A stretch of DNA of 43,744 bases from Alphaproteobacteria bacterium (GCA_005885285.1 VAZG01000181.1:1-43744); one strand, 5' to 3'. Numbered from the stretch's first letter, positions 8,322 through 15,810 are shown. The notes: generated by a model not told the origin, from the letters alone. A program made the numbers and translations.

Positions 8322-8952
8322 CCAAAAATTCAGGAGCACGGATCAAACGGGATCGGGCACCGCACCTCATGGCTTCGAAACACCCGCCACCGCGGCAAAG
8401 ACCGTGACCGACCAGGCACCTTCTGTAGGGCGCGATCTCAAGGACAAGGCGATCGGCCTCGCGGGCTCGTCCTCGGACGCGATCAAGGATCAGGCCTCGG
8501 AATTCGTTGATGCGGCGAAGGATGTCGCATCGCAGGCAACCGACAAGCTTAGGCAGACGGTCGACGGTCAGAAGAATGCCGGCGCGGAATACGTCGGAAG
8601 CCTAGCTGAGACGATCCGCCGCGCCGCGCGGGAATTTGACGGTGATCTCCCGATTGCCGGCACCTACATCCGGAAGGCCGCAGCTCAGGTCGAGGGGGTC
8701 GCCGATACCATCAGGACTGGTAACTTCAACGACCTGGTACGAGGCGCTCAGTCCTTTGCGCGTCGGCAGCCGGCAGCACTCCTGGGAATGGCTGTGCTCG
8801 CCGGCTTCGGCGTCGTCCGGTTCTTAAAGAGCTCAGCTGAGACTTCCGAAGGCGGTGGGTCCGGCTTGAGCGACGGAAACACCCTCGCCCGGAACAGTGC
8901 GAGTCAATCGAATGCAGATAACAGAGGATATCGCGATGAGTTCACAAACTAG
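8314..8952 (+). CDS. Amphipathic-helix nutrient/stress-induced protein
   Basis: 212 aa. The start at 8314 overlaps the previous gene by 8 nt and has CACGGAGGAACC upstream, so translation is coupled. After a disordered N-terminus, residues about 40-150 are repeated Ala/Asp/Lys amphipathic helices (DLKDKAIGLAGSSSDAIKDQ, EFVDAAKDVASQATDKLRQT), then a late membrane segment (RQPAALLGMAVLAGFGVVRF) and a polar tail. Similar rhizobial proteins are annotated 'nutrient deprivation-induced protein'. The composition is LEA/apolipoprotein-like, which suggests membrane or desiccation protection (inference). Confidence 0.78.
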   Translation: MADQKFRSTDQTGSGTAPHGFETPATAAKTVTDQAPSVGRDLKDKAIGLAGSSSDAIKDQASEFVDAAKDVASQATDKLRQTVDGQKNAGAEYVGSLAETIRRAAREFDGDLPIAGTYIRKAAAQVEGVADTIRTGNFNDLVRGAQSFARRQPAALLGMAVLAGFGVVRFLKSSAETSEGGGSGLSDGNTLARNSASQSNADNRGYRDEFTN

Positions 8953-9328
8953 CCGGTCGATACCCGAGCTTTTCAGCGACGCGATCGCACAGCTTGCCAA
9001 ACTCGTCGGCAACGAGTTCGAACTTGCTCGGCTGGAACTCTCGGAAAAGGCAAGCCAGATCGGCCGGGCTGGCGCCATGATCGGCGCAGGCGCGGTTACC
9101 CTGATGCCGGCGCTGGTGCTGCTGTTATTCGCGCTTTCGGCGGCATTGATACGTGGCGGGTTTTCTGAGCCCGTCGCCTATCTGTTGACAGGAGGGGGCG
9201 CGGCGCTGATTTCGGGAGCGTTGATAGGAATCGGATTGAGCCGGCTTTCCAGTGATGCCCTCAAGCCCTCGGTCACACTTGATCAGGTGCAACGCGACAA
9301 GGTCGCGGCGAAGGAGATGGCACGATGA
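8936..9328 (+). CDS. Phage-holin-like family protein (DUF1469)
   Basis: 130 aa from ATG 8936 with ACAGAGGATAT upstream; it overlaps the end of the previous gene. Residues 1-45 are a soluble helix (SIPELFSDAIAQLAKLVGNE, then FELARLELSEKA), followed by two membrane helices (MIGAGAVTLMPALVLLLFAL and PVAYLLTGGGAALISGALIG) and a short cytoplasmic tail. This is the DUF1469 / Phage_holin_3_6 architecture. Despite the name, chromosomal members are not lysis proteins; they occur in operons with YqjD/ElaB- and DUF3618-like proteins. A second member is at 27847-28281. Confidence 0.85.
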   Translation: MSSQTSRSIPELFSDAIAQLAKLVGNEFELARLELSEKASQIGRAGAMIGAGAVTLMPALVLLLFALSAALIRGGFSEPVAYLLTGGGAALISGALIGIGLSRLSSDALKPSVTLDQVQRDKVAAKEMAR

Positions 9329-10077
9329 GTGATATTTCGGAAAAAGGATCGGACTTCCTTCGGGATCTGGGCAATGCCGCGCGCAAGAATCCCTTATCCG
9401 CTGCGCTGATCGGAATGGGTGTATTCTCGCTCTTCACCGGCAGCCGACCTGTTGAACGGGCCGCGGATTTTGTCCGACGCACCGGCTTTGACCGCATTCC
9501 GGATGCGGCCGGCAATGCTTTTGAGGCCGCCCGTTCGACCTTTAGGTCCGGCGCCGGTTCGATCGGCGAGCACGTCACGTCAGCAAAGGACGCTCTGCGA
9601 GACGACGGCGCGGACGCTCTCGATAGTGCAACTCGCTTCGGACGGGATTATTCCGACGCTGCTTCCGATTATGCCAGAGCTATTCCTGGTGCCGGGGCAG
9701 AGATGTTCGACACGGCCCGCTCCAACTTGACCGAGCTAATCAGGACCCAGCCATTGGCGTTGGGCGCGATCGGGCTCGCGATCGGCGCGGGCGTTGCAGC
9801 CGCCCTGCCTTCGAGTGAAGTTGAAGCCGCCTATCTCGGCGATACCAGCGAGACCGTTAAAGCGAAGGCCGCCGAGTTCGCCACTGAACAAACCGCTCGC
9901 GCGACGACGCTTTCAGAAGGCGTGATGGGCGCCGTCACTGAGGAAGCCCGCAAACAGGGCCTCACCATAGAGGGCGCGAAATCGGCGGTCGGAGATTTCT
10001 CGACAAAAGTCGGCCGCATCGTCGATGCGGCCGGCAAGGGCATTTCCGAGCGGGTGACCTCGACCAAATCATCATAG
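9325..10077 (+). CDS. DUF3618-related membrane-anchored helical protein, last operon gene
   Basis: 250 aa. ATG 9325 overlaps the preceding stop by 4 nt (ATGA), and the operon ends at TAG 10077. There are two hydrophobic segments (NPLSAALIGMGVFSLFTGSR near 25 and QPLALGAIGLAIGAGVAAAL near 145) separated by an Ala/Asp-rich amphipathic stretch. The C-terminal third (ALPSSEVEAAYLGDTSETVK, then VTEEARKQGLTIEG) aligns with the end of the first operon protein (ALPRSEIEDDLVGDASTAVK, DEATRRAQEEGLTPDG), showing intra-operon duplication. Function unknown; probably works in the membrane with its three neighbours. Confidence 0.8.
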   Translation: MSDISEKGSDFLRDLGNAARKNPLSAALIGMGVFSLFTGSRPVERAADFVRRTGFDRIPDAAGNAFEAARSTFRSGAGSIGEHVTSAKDALRDDGADALDSATRFGRDYSDAASDYARAIPGAGAEMFDTARSNLTELIRTQPLALGAIGLAIGAGVAAALPSSEVEAAYLGDTSETVKAKAAEFATEQTARATTLSEGVMGAVTEEARKQGLTIEGAKSAVGDFSTKVGRIVDAAGKGISERVTSTKSS

Positions 10078-10105
10078 GCGATAGCAAAAGTTTGATTTGC
10101 TCAGG

Positions 10106-10124
10106 AGCCGCAAACACCGCGGCT
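10106..10124 (+). terminator. Hairpin after the four-gene operon
   Basis: AGCCGC, 7-nt loop, GCGGCT: a perfect six-pair stem 29 nt after the operon stop, followed by TCTTC rather than a full T run. Plausible weak or Rho-assisted terminator. Confidence 0.45.
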
Positions 10125-10212
10125 TCTTCGAAGCTGCCTAAGGATTATTTGCGCGACCTCTGTCCCTCCCGCTAACGGCGGCACAAAGCTGGCCTGTTCG
10201 GGTCTAGGTGGG

Positions 10213-10314
10213 ATGTCTGATTTTGAGGAATCAATTGCTAACGACGAGGTGGAACGAAGTTCCTCTGATGCCGTTGACGCGCAGGTAGGTAATACCGCGC
10301 CATGGGTCGTATAA
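10213..10314 (+). CDS. Very small acidic ORF, doubtful
   Basis: A 33-codon frame from ATG 10213 with CTAGGTGGG upstream, acidic (MSDFEESIANDEVERSSSDA). It contains the EcfG-like promoter at 10251-10275 inside its frame, which argues that it may not be a real gene. No family recognised. Confidence 0.2.
   Translation: MSDFEESIANDEVERSSSDAVDAQVGNTAPWVV
10251..10275 (+). promoter_or_regulatory. Sigma-EcfG-like promoter ahead of DUF3606-like gene
   Basis: GGAAC at 10251-10255, a 16-nt spacer, CGTT at 10272-10275: an exact match to the alphaproteobacterial general stress sigma factor consensus. Transcription would begin just ahead of the ATG at 10302. Confidence 0.6.
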
Positions 10315-10522
10315 ATCACCCGCCGCTTCCAATAAAATCATCTTGGCAGATCGGGCTATCGTTCGTGCCTGGACCCGGCGGCTCGACGTATCCCTTGATA
10401 CATTGAAGGTCGTTGTCGACAAGCTGGTAATTCCGTCGCAGCTGCAGCGCGCACGCCACCAGGCATCGCCGGTGCCGACCGAGAGCACGGCCGCCAAAGA
10501 CGAATTAGCGACGCCAGTTTGA
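10302..10522 (+). pseudogene. DUF3606-like protein, apparently frameshifted
   Basis: An ATG at 10302 lies about 27 nt after the EcfG-like promoter, with CAGGTAGGT upstream. The first frame reads MGRINHPPLPIK; around the A-run at 10332-10337 the sensible frame shifts to one reading ADRAIVRAWTRRLDVSLDTL and KVVVDKL, which resembles the DUF3606 core (VRYWT, LGVS, L, VDKVG), and runs to TGA at 10520. The length, 221 nt, is one base short of whole codons, consistent with a single-base deletion. The family assignment is moderate because the tail after VDKL does not look like DUF3606. Confidence 0.5.
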
Positions 10523-10623
10523 TGGTGACGCGGCTAGCGATCGGCCGAGCCACCGCGCCGCATCCCTTAATAATCAAAACAAAACCGCCCGCCGATGTGG
10601 CAGGGCAGTTTAATCTTTCGATG

Positions 10624-11132
10624 TCAGTTATACTTGAATTGCGGCATCGCCTTCAACTGGTCCTTGGTCGCATTGAAGACCGCGTGATCCGGATACCACT
10701 TCTCGTCCGCCGCTCGCGCAGGCCGATCGGCGCGATTGGCTTCACCAGTTGTGCTGGTGTTGTTGGCGCCAACTGTGGATTTGTCGGCGGGCGCTGTGGT
10801 TGTCGATGAAGTGCGAGCGGGTTCATTGACCCATTTCAATTTCTCCATCGGCACTGCAACGTAATGCTCGCCCATGCCAAGAAAACGCCGACGCCGAGGA
10901 CGACGTTATCGACTTTGCCGGACTTGTCGACGATCAGCTCTTGAATGTCGCCGATCTTTTCGTTGTTGTCGTTGTACACGTTGACACCTATCAACTTGGA
11001 AGACCGCCACTGGCCTTCTTTGTGAACAGCAGTATTAACGTTCGAGCGATCGGTGGTGGCGTTCTGCGCAAAGGTCGCACCGGTCAAAAGCGCGGTACCG
11101 AGCAATGCTGCTGCGAGATACTTGGATTTCAT
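10624..11132 (-). pseudogene. Exported PRC-barrel protein interrupted by a frameshift
   Basis: ATG 11132 starts a signal peptide (KYLAAALLGTALLTGATFAQ) followed by a PRC-barrel (GVNVYNDNNEKIGDIQELIV, DKSGKVDNVVLGVG). After VGVF the frame is lost, while the -1 frame continues the expected barrel (LGMGEHYVAVPMEKLKWV) and then a Thr/Ala-rich linker with a tail WYPDHAVFNATKDQLK to the stop at 10624. Restoring one base near 10875-10885 rebuilds a protein of about 169 aa of normal family length. Either a real one-base deletion or a base-call error in the CTTGG run. The upstream micropeptide at 11197 is on the same strand. Confidence 0.8.
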
Positions 11133-11196
11133 TGCTTTCCTCCAGTGAGGTTCGAGTTGGCAGGTGAAATGTTGCTTAGTGAACCGACCAGGTCAG

Positions 11197-11268
11197 TCAG
11201 TGCTGAAGCAGCATGATCAAAATGATCAGCGGGATCGGTATTCCAAGTAGCCACAGAAGAATCGGCAT
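11197..11268 (-). CDS. LLWLxGIPIP micropeptide (copy 2)
   Basis: 23 codons from ATG 11268 with AAAGGAACG upstream. The peptide begins MPILLWLLGIPIPLIILIML and ends LQH, the same LLWLxGxPxPxI core as copies 1 and 3. It sits between the membrane protein gene (ends 11296) and the exported PRC gene (starts 11132), all on the minus strand, so the three likely share a transcript. Function unknown; single hydrophobic helix. Confidence 0.72.
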   Translation of the reverse strand: MPILLWLLGIPIPLIILIMLLQH

Positions 11269-11295
11269 ATGACGTTCCTTTCATTTTCGCGATTA

Positions 11296-12159
11296 CTAAC
11301 GACGCCATCCTCTTTTGCCCCAGGTTCCGTCACGAAGGCCTCCGCCTTCGGTCGCTGCCAGCGCAGCCGAAAAAGCTCCGATGAAAAGCGAAAGCGTCAA
11401 CCAGATCGCCAGGTGCATCGCGGCTTTGCGGGCTTTATCAAGATCGGTCTTGACTTGAGCGATCACATCGCTAGCCCGCTTGTCCGCGTCGGCCTGGCTG
11501 AGGCCGGTCCGGGCGGCGACCACTTTGCCGACATAGCTGCGATCGGCTGCCGAGGGTTCTCCGCCGTTGCGAAAATCGGCTGTGAGCAGGCGAGTTAGTT
11601 CCTGGTGCATTTCAGCCTTACTGGCGTTGGCGGTGTTGGAGGTGTTCTCCGCGGTTGGATTGCCGGGCCGCAGGAGAGTATCGACATAACCATCCATCGG
11701 ACCCGTTGCCTGCGACGAGCCGGCCGCCTGCATCGCGCCCGAGGTTGCGCCGCCAATTAACGAGGTGGCGGGAGAGGCGAGAAGGACCGCGCCGAGCACT
11801 GAAGCCAATGCCCATGCCAGGAAACCATGCGCGGTATCCCGGAAAAGAACCTCTGTAGACTGAACGCCGCTCCAGCGGTTGCGCAGTCGTCCCGCCAGGT
11901 AGCCGCCCATGGCCGACGAGATCATCGCCATCACGATGAAATAAAGTCCGGTGCCGATTTCGAAGGTTGTTGCCGAAACACCGGAATTGGACCACGGCGA
12001 TACCACGGAAAATCCGAGCCCGGCTCCAAGCGACAGCAAGACCAGTGTCAACGCGCAAGACGCAATAGCGCCGGCCACAACGGCCGCCCAGGAAATCCCC
12101 GCCAAAGGTGGTTCAACAACATCATCTACTGCCCCAGCGGGGTGCATCGCCTGTTCCAT
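11296..12159 (-). CDS. Polytopic membrane protein of unknown function
   Basis: 287 aa from ATG 12159, chosen because CTGGGAGGAATT lies just ahead. There are three to four N-terminal membrane helices (ISWAAVVAGAIASCALTLVL, GTGLYFIVMAMISSAMGGYL, FLAWALASVLGAVLLASPAT), then a hydrophilic helical domain (about 185-260; SYVGKVVAARTGLSQADADK, ASDVIAQVKTDLDKARKAA) and a final membrane helix (HLAIWLTLSLFIGAFSAALA). I know similar proteins in rhizobial stress clusters but no function. First gene of the likely transcript with micropeptide copy 2 and the PRC-barrel gene. Confidence 0.78.
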   Translation of the reverse strand: MEQAMHPAGAVDDVVEPPLAGISWAAVVAGAIASCALTLVLLSLGAGLGFSVVSPWSNSGVSATTFEIGTGLYFIVMAMISSAMGGYLAGRLRNRWSGVQSTEVLFRDTAHGFLAWALASVLGAVLLASPATSLIGGATSGAMQAAGSSQATGPMDGYVDTLLRPGNPTAENTSNTANASKAEMHQELTRLLTADFRNGGEPSAADRSYVGKVVAARTGLSQADADKRASDVIAQVKTDLDKARKAAMHLAIWLTLSLFIGAFSAALAATEGGGLRDGTWGKRGWRR

Positions 12160-12419
12160 AATTCCTCCCAGCATCTTGAATTTGATGACGGGAAAAATGT
12201 TGGAACGTGGCGAAAGTTCCTCCAGCGAATTCGCCGACGTGACAGCGCTGCGCCTTCACTTCCGCTGGCTTCGCGCGAGACCCGCGTTGCAGCAATCCCA
12301 CGACGGACTCCGTCACGGTCGAGGTCGGTGTCGGCGCGAGTGCAGCAAAAAATCCGCCTCGCTGGTGGCGACGCGGATTAAGCGCACTAAGCGTTTTGAG
12401 TTTGCCAGAAATTTCGAAC

Positions 12420-12620
12420 TCACGGCAGCGTCGAAAACCAATCATCCACGTCCTTGCGGGCCTGGTCCTTTGCGTAGCCATAGCGCTTTTGCAGTCGACC
12501 TTCGAGCTGGTCGCGCTGCCCATTGATGTCAGCCAAGTCATCATCCGTCAGCTTGGCCCACTTCTGTTTGACCTTGCCCTTGACCTCTTTCCAATTCCCT
12601 TCCACTTGGTTCCAATCCAT
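12420..12620 (-). CDS. CsbD family stress protein (copy 1)
   Basis: 66 aa from ATG 12620, the usual CsbD start (MDWNQVEGNWKEVKGKVKQK). The full signature is present: WAKLTDDDLADINGQRDQLE, GRLQKRYGYAKDQARKDVDD. CsbD proteins are small hydrophilic helical proteins controlled by sigma-B in Bacillus and by EcfG in alphaproteobacteria; molecular role unknown. It has its own EcfG-like promoter 30 nt upstream. A close paralogue is at 12767-12970. Confidence 0.93.
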   Translation of the reverse strand: MDWNQVEGNWKEVKGKVKQKWAKLTDDDLADINGQRDQLEGRLQKRYGYAKDQARKDVDDWFSTLP

Positions 12621-12649
12621 CACGCATCCTCCGGCTTTTAGAATTCGGC

Positions 12650-12675
12650 AACGCTTGGACCGACTTCCTTGTTCC
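12650..12675 (-). promoter_or_regulatory. Sigma-EcfG-like promoter for csbD copy 1
   Basis: On the minus strand: GGAAC (12675-12671), 17-nt spacer, CGTT (12653-12650). Exact match to the EcfG consensus, 30 nt ahead of the csbD start. The best-supported promoter in the window. Confidence 0.7.
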
Positions 12676-12732
12676 TGGCCGCCGCATTTAATGGGCCGAC
12701 TTTGAATCATGCCCCCGACAGCCAACAAAAAA

Positions 12733-12757
12733 GCCCCGCTCGCGCGGGGCTTTTTTT
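12733..12757. terminator. Intrinsic terminator between csbD copies
   Basis: GCCCCGC, TCGC loop, GCGGGGC, followed by seven T; on the other side lies a run of six A, so it can stop transcription both ways. It lies 10 nt after the stop of csbD copy 2 and separates it from csbD copy 1 downstream. Confidence 0.9.
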
Positions 12758-12766
12758 GAAGTGGAA

Positions 12767-12970
12767 TCACCAAGCCTGCCGATTGTACCAATCGTTCATT
12801 TCCTTCCTTGCCTGATCTTTATGGTAGCCATACCGCTGCTGGAGCTTGCCATCAGGCTGCTCCTGCTTGCCGGCGATCGCATCGAGATCGTCATCCGTAA
12901 GCTTGCCCCACTCCTCTTTGATCTTGCCTCTGACTTGCTTCCAATTTCCTTCAACTCGATTCCAGTCCAT
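12767..12970 (-). CDS. CsbD family stress protein (copy 2)
   Basis: 67 aa from ATG 12970 with GGAGGAGAGCAGAAA upstream. Signature residues: MDWNRVEGNWKQVRGKIKEE, WGKLTDDDLDAIAGKQEQ, RYGYHKDQARKEMNDWYN. It is clearly a tandem duplicate of copy 1, diverged mainly in the middle. A strong terminator follows immediately, so the two csbD genes are separate units. Upstream lies GGAAA with CGTT 15 nt later, which is only a poor EcfG match. Confidence 0.93.
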   Translation of the reverse strand: MDWNRVEGNWKQVRGKIKEEWGKLTDDDLDAIAGKQEQPDGKLQQRYGYHKDQARKEMNDWYNRQAW

Positions 12971-13173
12971 TTTCTGCTCTCCTCCAATGACGCCACAAAT
13001 CAACGGCGAATCGCGCAAAGTTTCCAGCATCTGGCTGCCAGCCAAGGATTCCTGGCGGGCTTCGCAGCCGCGGCGACGGGAAAGTGCGAGCATGCGCGAT
13101 TGAAGCGCGGCTACTGCGCCCTAGGCAAACAATCCCACAGGTTGGGAACGGGGAATCTCCGAACCGCTGCTGG

Positions 13174-13500
13174 TTGGCCTCGGCATTAGGAACCATCAGC
13201 GTAGTCAGACCTTCTTCACTGAAAGATGTTGGCGCTCCCGCCGCCATCGAGCGGGCCCTCAGCGTCTATCAAGAGCTACAGGAGCGAGACCAGTCGGTTC
13301 TTCTACAAGCGCGAAAAAGTCTCACTCGGCATATTCACGCTATGGTGGATAAGGGGGAGCGTGACGAGCGCCGCTTGACTGTAAGCGCTCTCGCTCACCT
13401 CAAATCCATTGAGCGTGACCATGCGATTAAATCCGCTCATTGCGCTCCAACTAGGAAGCGAAGCCGTAAACTAGCCATTTCACGCGAAACTCGGATTTGA
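13174..13500 (+). CDS. Conserved hypothetical helical protein
   Basis: The frame is open from ATG 13084, but the stretch before about 13200 looks non-coding; I suggest TTG 13174 as the start (108 aa), with 13084 as alternative. The supported part is a helical region: AAIERALSVYQELQERDQSV, LLQARKSLTRHIHAMVDKGE, then RRLTVSALAHLKSIERDH. I remember similar small proteins in Bradyrhizobium but no function. No membrane segment or signal peptide. Convergent with 13526-13763. Confidence 0.55.
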   Translation: MASALGTISVVRPSSLKDVGAPAAIERALSVYQELQERDQSVLLQARKSLTRHIHAMVDKGERDERRLTVSALAHLKSIERDHAIKSAHCAPTRKRSRKLAISRETRI

Positions 13501-13525
13501 CTCTGGTCGATGTCCGCCGAGCGAA

Positions 13526-13763
13526 CTAGGCGAGGGCAGCCTTTCGGATTTTTTCGTCGAGGTGGCCAGAGGCGTGGTCCTGAACAAAGCTGGGTCAAGG
13601 ATGTTTCGTGAAGCCTGGCAAGCACATCACCAAGCTTGGCCGATTCCGGCTCGCCCAGCGCGAATGCCTCGCCATAAATCCTTCGCAGGACGCTGACCAG
13701 TGTATTGCCATGCTTGCGGATAATCTCGCCGGTCTTATCGCGATGGCGGGCGTCGATGATCAT
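13526..13763 (-). pseudogene. Small conserved hypothetical protein, frameshifted
   Basis: From ATG 13763 the frame reads MIIDARHRDKTGEIIRKHGN, then TLVSVLRRIYGEAFALGEPE and VLARLHETSLTQL, which looks like a small rhizobial protein. At CTTTGTTCAG near 13597-13606 the frame is lost, and the neighbouring frame continues QDHASGHLDEKIRKAALA to a TAG at 13526-13528. One extra T in the T-run explains it. Reconstructed product about 78 aa with unknown function. Confidence 0.6.
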
Positions 13764-14002
13764 GGCGGTTGTTCCAGTGAAACGCGGCTTTGAAAATCCA
13801 CACCAGTACTATTCGTTCCGTCCATGGTCATACCCCGCGCATGGGGCCGAACAAAATCTCTCTTGTCGCGGAAGGCGGGAGCTTGTTGGTTAACGCGCGG
13901 GCGGAGCCAATACGCAAGTGCCTTCGAGAGAGCGACCGCAGGAGCTTGCCTCATCGCCTGGGCGGGGGCTTAGGTTCAAAAAATGGCCCCGGTGAATTGG
14001 CC

Positions 14003-14026
14003 AGGGCGGGCATCTTTGCCCGCCCT
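14003..14026. terminator. Hairpin downstream of DUF1236 gene
   Basis: AGGGCGGGCA, TCTT loop, TGCCCGCCCT: a perfect ten-pair stem 23 nt beyond the DUF1236 stop. The T tract is short (TTTAC on the plus side), so it is a probable but not classical terminator. Confidence 0.6.
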
Positions 14027-14048
14027 TTACGTTTTGCTTCAGTCGGCG

Positions 14049-14936
14049 TTAGGCCTCGAGGATCGCGACGATTTCGAATGTCTTCGGATCCACCACCAGG
14101 ATCTGATCGCGGACCAGGATGAATTCATATCCGCGCCACTCCGGATAGATGCTCACGACCTCAGATGGGAGCGGGCGCAGGCTCACACGCTCGCGCGGAA
14201 CGCGGGTCCCGACCGTGATGTCGAAGTCGACATTGTTGACCGGCGCAGCGTGCTCATTCCTGATCACGGTGGTGATCTTGGTACGCTGCTCGGTCGAGAG
14301 CTTGGCAGCGGCGCCGGCCTGACCCGTCGTCGTCGTGGTCTGCGACTTGGTTTCCGCGTTCATGTTGCCGTTGCGGTCGCGGGTCTGGACGTTCTGATCC
14401 TTGTCGCGGCCCTCGCGGCTCTGGGCGTTCTGATCCCGATCGCGGCCTTCGCGGTTCTGGGCGGCGTTCTGATCGCGGTCACGGCCCTCGCGATTCTGGA
14501 CGGCGTTCTGATCGCGGCCCTCGCGGCCCTCGGCCTTCATGTTGTCCTTCCGGCCTTCGCGACCCTCGGCCTTCATGTCCTTGCCGCCCTTGGTCTCGTT
14601 CTCAGAGCTCATGCCCTTGGCGCCCTTGGTCTCGCTCTCAGAGCTCATGCCCTTTGACTTCTGGCCCGGGGCGTTTTCCTCGCTGCGTTGGCTCTGGCCA
14701 ACCGTCGACGATTTCTTTTCCGACTGCGTCGACTTCATGTCTGATGGAGATTCGCGGTTTTGAGCCGAGCTGCCGGCCCGTTCAGAAGCGGTGCCGGAAG
14801 CCGATCCCCCGGCGGAGGGCGAGTTCTGCTGCATTGCGGCGCCTTCATGGCCACTTCCCGTTCCCTGCGCATTTGCGAATCCGGTTCCCGCGACTAACGA
14901 CAGCGCCGCAACCGAGATCAGAAAGCGATTAGTCAT
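14049..14936 (-). CDS. Exported DUF1236 protein with charged tandem repeats
   Basis: 295 aa from ATG 14936, which gives a clean signal peptide (MTNRFLISVAALSLVAGTGF, then ANAQ). An Ala/Ser/Gln-rich region follows, then about 100 residues of imperfect repeats built on EGRE, GRDRDQNA and QNREGRD (residues about 110-190). The C-terminal ~85 residues are DUF1236: KLSTEQRTKITTVIRNEH, FDITVGTRVPRERVSLRPLP, YPEWRGYEFILVRDQILVVD. DUF1236 proteins are periplasmic and common in Bradyrhizobium; function unknown. An EcfG-like promoter lies 39 nt ahead of the start. Confidence 0.88.
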   Translation of the reverse strand: MTNRFLISVAALSLVAGTGFANAQGTGSGHEGAAMQQNSPSAGGSASGTASERAGSSAQNRESPSDMKSTQSEKKSSTVGQSQRSEENAPGQKSKGMSSESETKGAKGMSSENETKGGKDMKAEGREGRKDNMKAEGREGRDQNAVQNREGRDRDQNAAQNREGRDRDQNAQSREGRDKDQNVQTRDRNGNMNAETKSQTTTTTGQAGAAAKLSTEQRTKITTVIRNEHAAPVNNVDFDITVGTRVPRERVSLRPLPSEVVSIYPEWRGYEFILVRDQILVVDPKTFEIVAILEA

Positions 14937-14974
14937 TGAATATCTCCTCACGTTTTTGCGTTGCCCGTGCCGAC

Positions 14975-14999
14975 AACGAAAGGCGATATGAGATGTTCC
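14975..14999 (-). promoter_or_regulatory. Sigma-EcfG-like promoter for DUF1236 gene
   Basis: Minus strand: GGAAC (14999-14995), 16-nt spacer, CGTT (14978-14975). Exact consensus match at a sensible distance from the start codon at 14936. Confidence 0.65.
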
Positions 15000-15113
15000 T
15001 GACGATATGAAGTGAAACGCATAATGCAGGAGCTCTGGGCCGAGTATGTTGCGGCAAATCCTGAATTGTTCAAAACGTAACACAAGGGAGTAGCCGGGCG
15101 GCGGCAGCGATTG

Positions 15114-15334
15114 ATGGCAACCCAAATCGTGATGGATCACACGGGAGATACCCGACACAATTTCGACCAGACCGATACCAGGCGATCCTGAGGGCCGAAG
15201 AACGTTTCAAAAAGTTGACCGGCCGAGGCTTTACCGCGGCGGCACGGATCGCCTCCGGGGAAGTAACAGTGACGCGGACGTTTGATCCAAAGGCGGAAGA
15301 GACATTGTTTATTCCGCGCCTCGTAGGCGGTTAG
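15114..15334 (+). pseudogene. Small conserved hypothetical protein, frameshifted
   Basis: ATG 15114 opens MATQIVMDHTGDTRHNFDQT; near 15177 (GACCGATACC) the frame breaks, and the next frame continues AILRAEERFKKLTGRGFTAA, EVTVTRTFDPKAEETLFIPR, LVGG to TAG 15332. A missing T (GATTACC expected) restores a 73-aa protein of a type I recall in rhizobia, containing the ERFxxLTGxGFTAA and FIPRLVGG motifs. Function unknown. Confidence 0.65.
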
Positions 15335-15344
15335 CTTCGCCTCC

Positions 15345-15752
15345 ATGTTTGTGCAACTTTCATCGGCGTTTGTGCAACTTTCATCGGCGGCTCGCTGGCT
15401 GCGAGGCTTGTGGGAGAAGTTTCAGTCGGCTGGCCCAAGCGCGACGGAAGCGCGCGGGCTCGAGCTTTTGAAGGAATGGCTGTCGCCCGAACAGCTGGCT
15501 CAATATAACGCGAACGGCTTTTTTGACGTCACCGGTTGCGACAGCGGCAAGCGGTACCGAATCCACCATGGCGCCGCGATGAACATCGTTGAGATCGACG
15601 ACGTTGGCGGCGTTCGCACTGGTTGGTGTTTTATCCCGAAAGCTTGCATAGTCGCAGGCGATGTCATGCTCGCACAAAAGATTTTCTTGGAAACGGACGA
15701 GCGCGGCGCGTTAGCGATCGCTAAAAACTTTAGGCCCAATTCACGGAGCTAG
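15345..15752 (+). CDS. Conserved hypothetical protein with duplicated N-terminus
   Basis: 135 aa from ATG 15345, ending TAG 15750-15752. Residues 2-15 are encoded by a perfect 21-bp tandem repeat (FVQLSSA twice). The body is a recognisable small domain: LLKEWLSPEQLAQYNANGFF, SGKRYRIHHGAAMNIVEIDD, GWCFIPKACIVAGDVMLAQK, IFLETDERGALAIA. Similar sequences are common in Bradyrhizobium without assigned function. The true start may be further in, since the repeat could be a non-coding expansion. Confidence 0.68.
   Translation: MFVQLSSAFVQLSSAARWLRGLWEKFQSAGPSATEARGLELLKEWLSPEQLAQYNANGFFDVTGCDSGKRYRIHHGAAMNIVEIDDVGGVRTGWCFIPKACIVAGDVMLAQKIFLETDERGALAIAKNFRPNSRS
15348..15389 (+). repeat. Perfect 21-bp tandem duplication
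   Basis: Two identical 21-bp units (15348-15368, 15369-15389) beginning TTTGTGCAACTTTCATCGG. The unit is a multiple of three, so it keeps the frame of the gene starting at 15345. Confidence 0.95.
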
Positions 15753-15810
15753 CAGGGTTCGTCCATTTTGACGCGAAGCGCGGATCGCGCACTTTGCTAC
15801 GAGCAACCCT

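Noticed and set aside
8936..9328. Prophage because of a holin-like protein
   Set aside because: The DUF1469 family is chromosomal; no phage structural, integrase or lysis genes are nearby.
14401..14600. Regularly spaced repeats resembling a CRISPR array
   Set aside because: The repeats are in frame, imperfect, without unique spacers, and encode the charged repeat of the DUF1236 protein.
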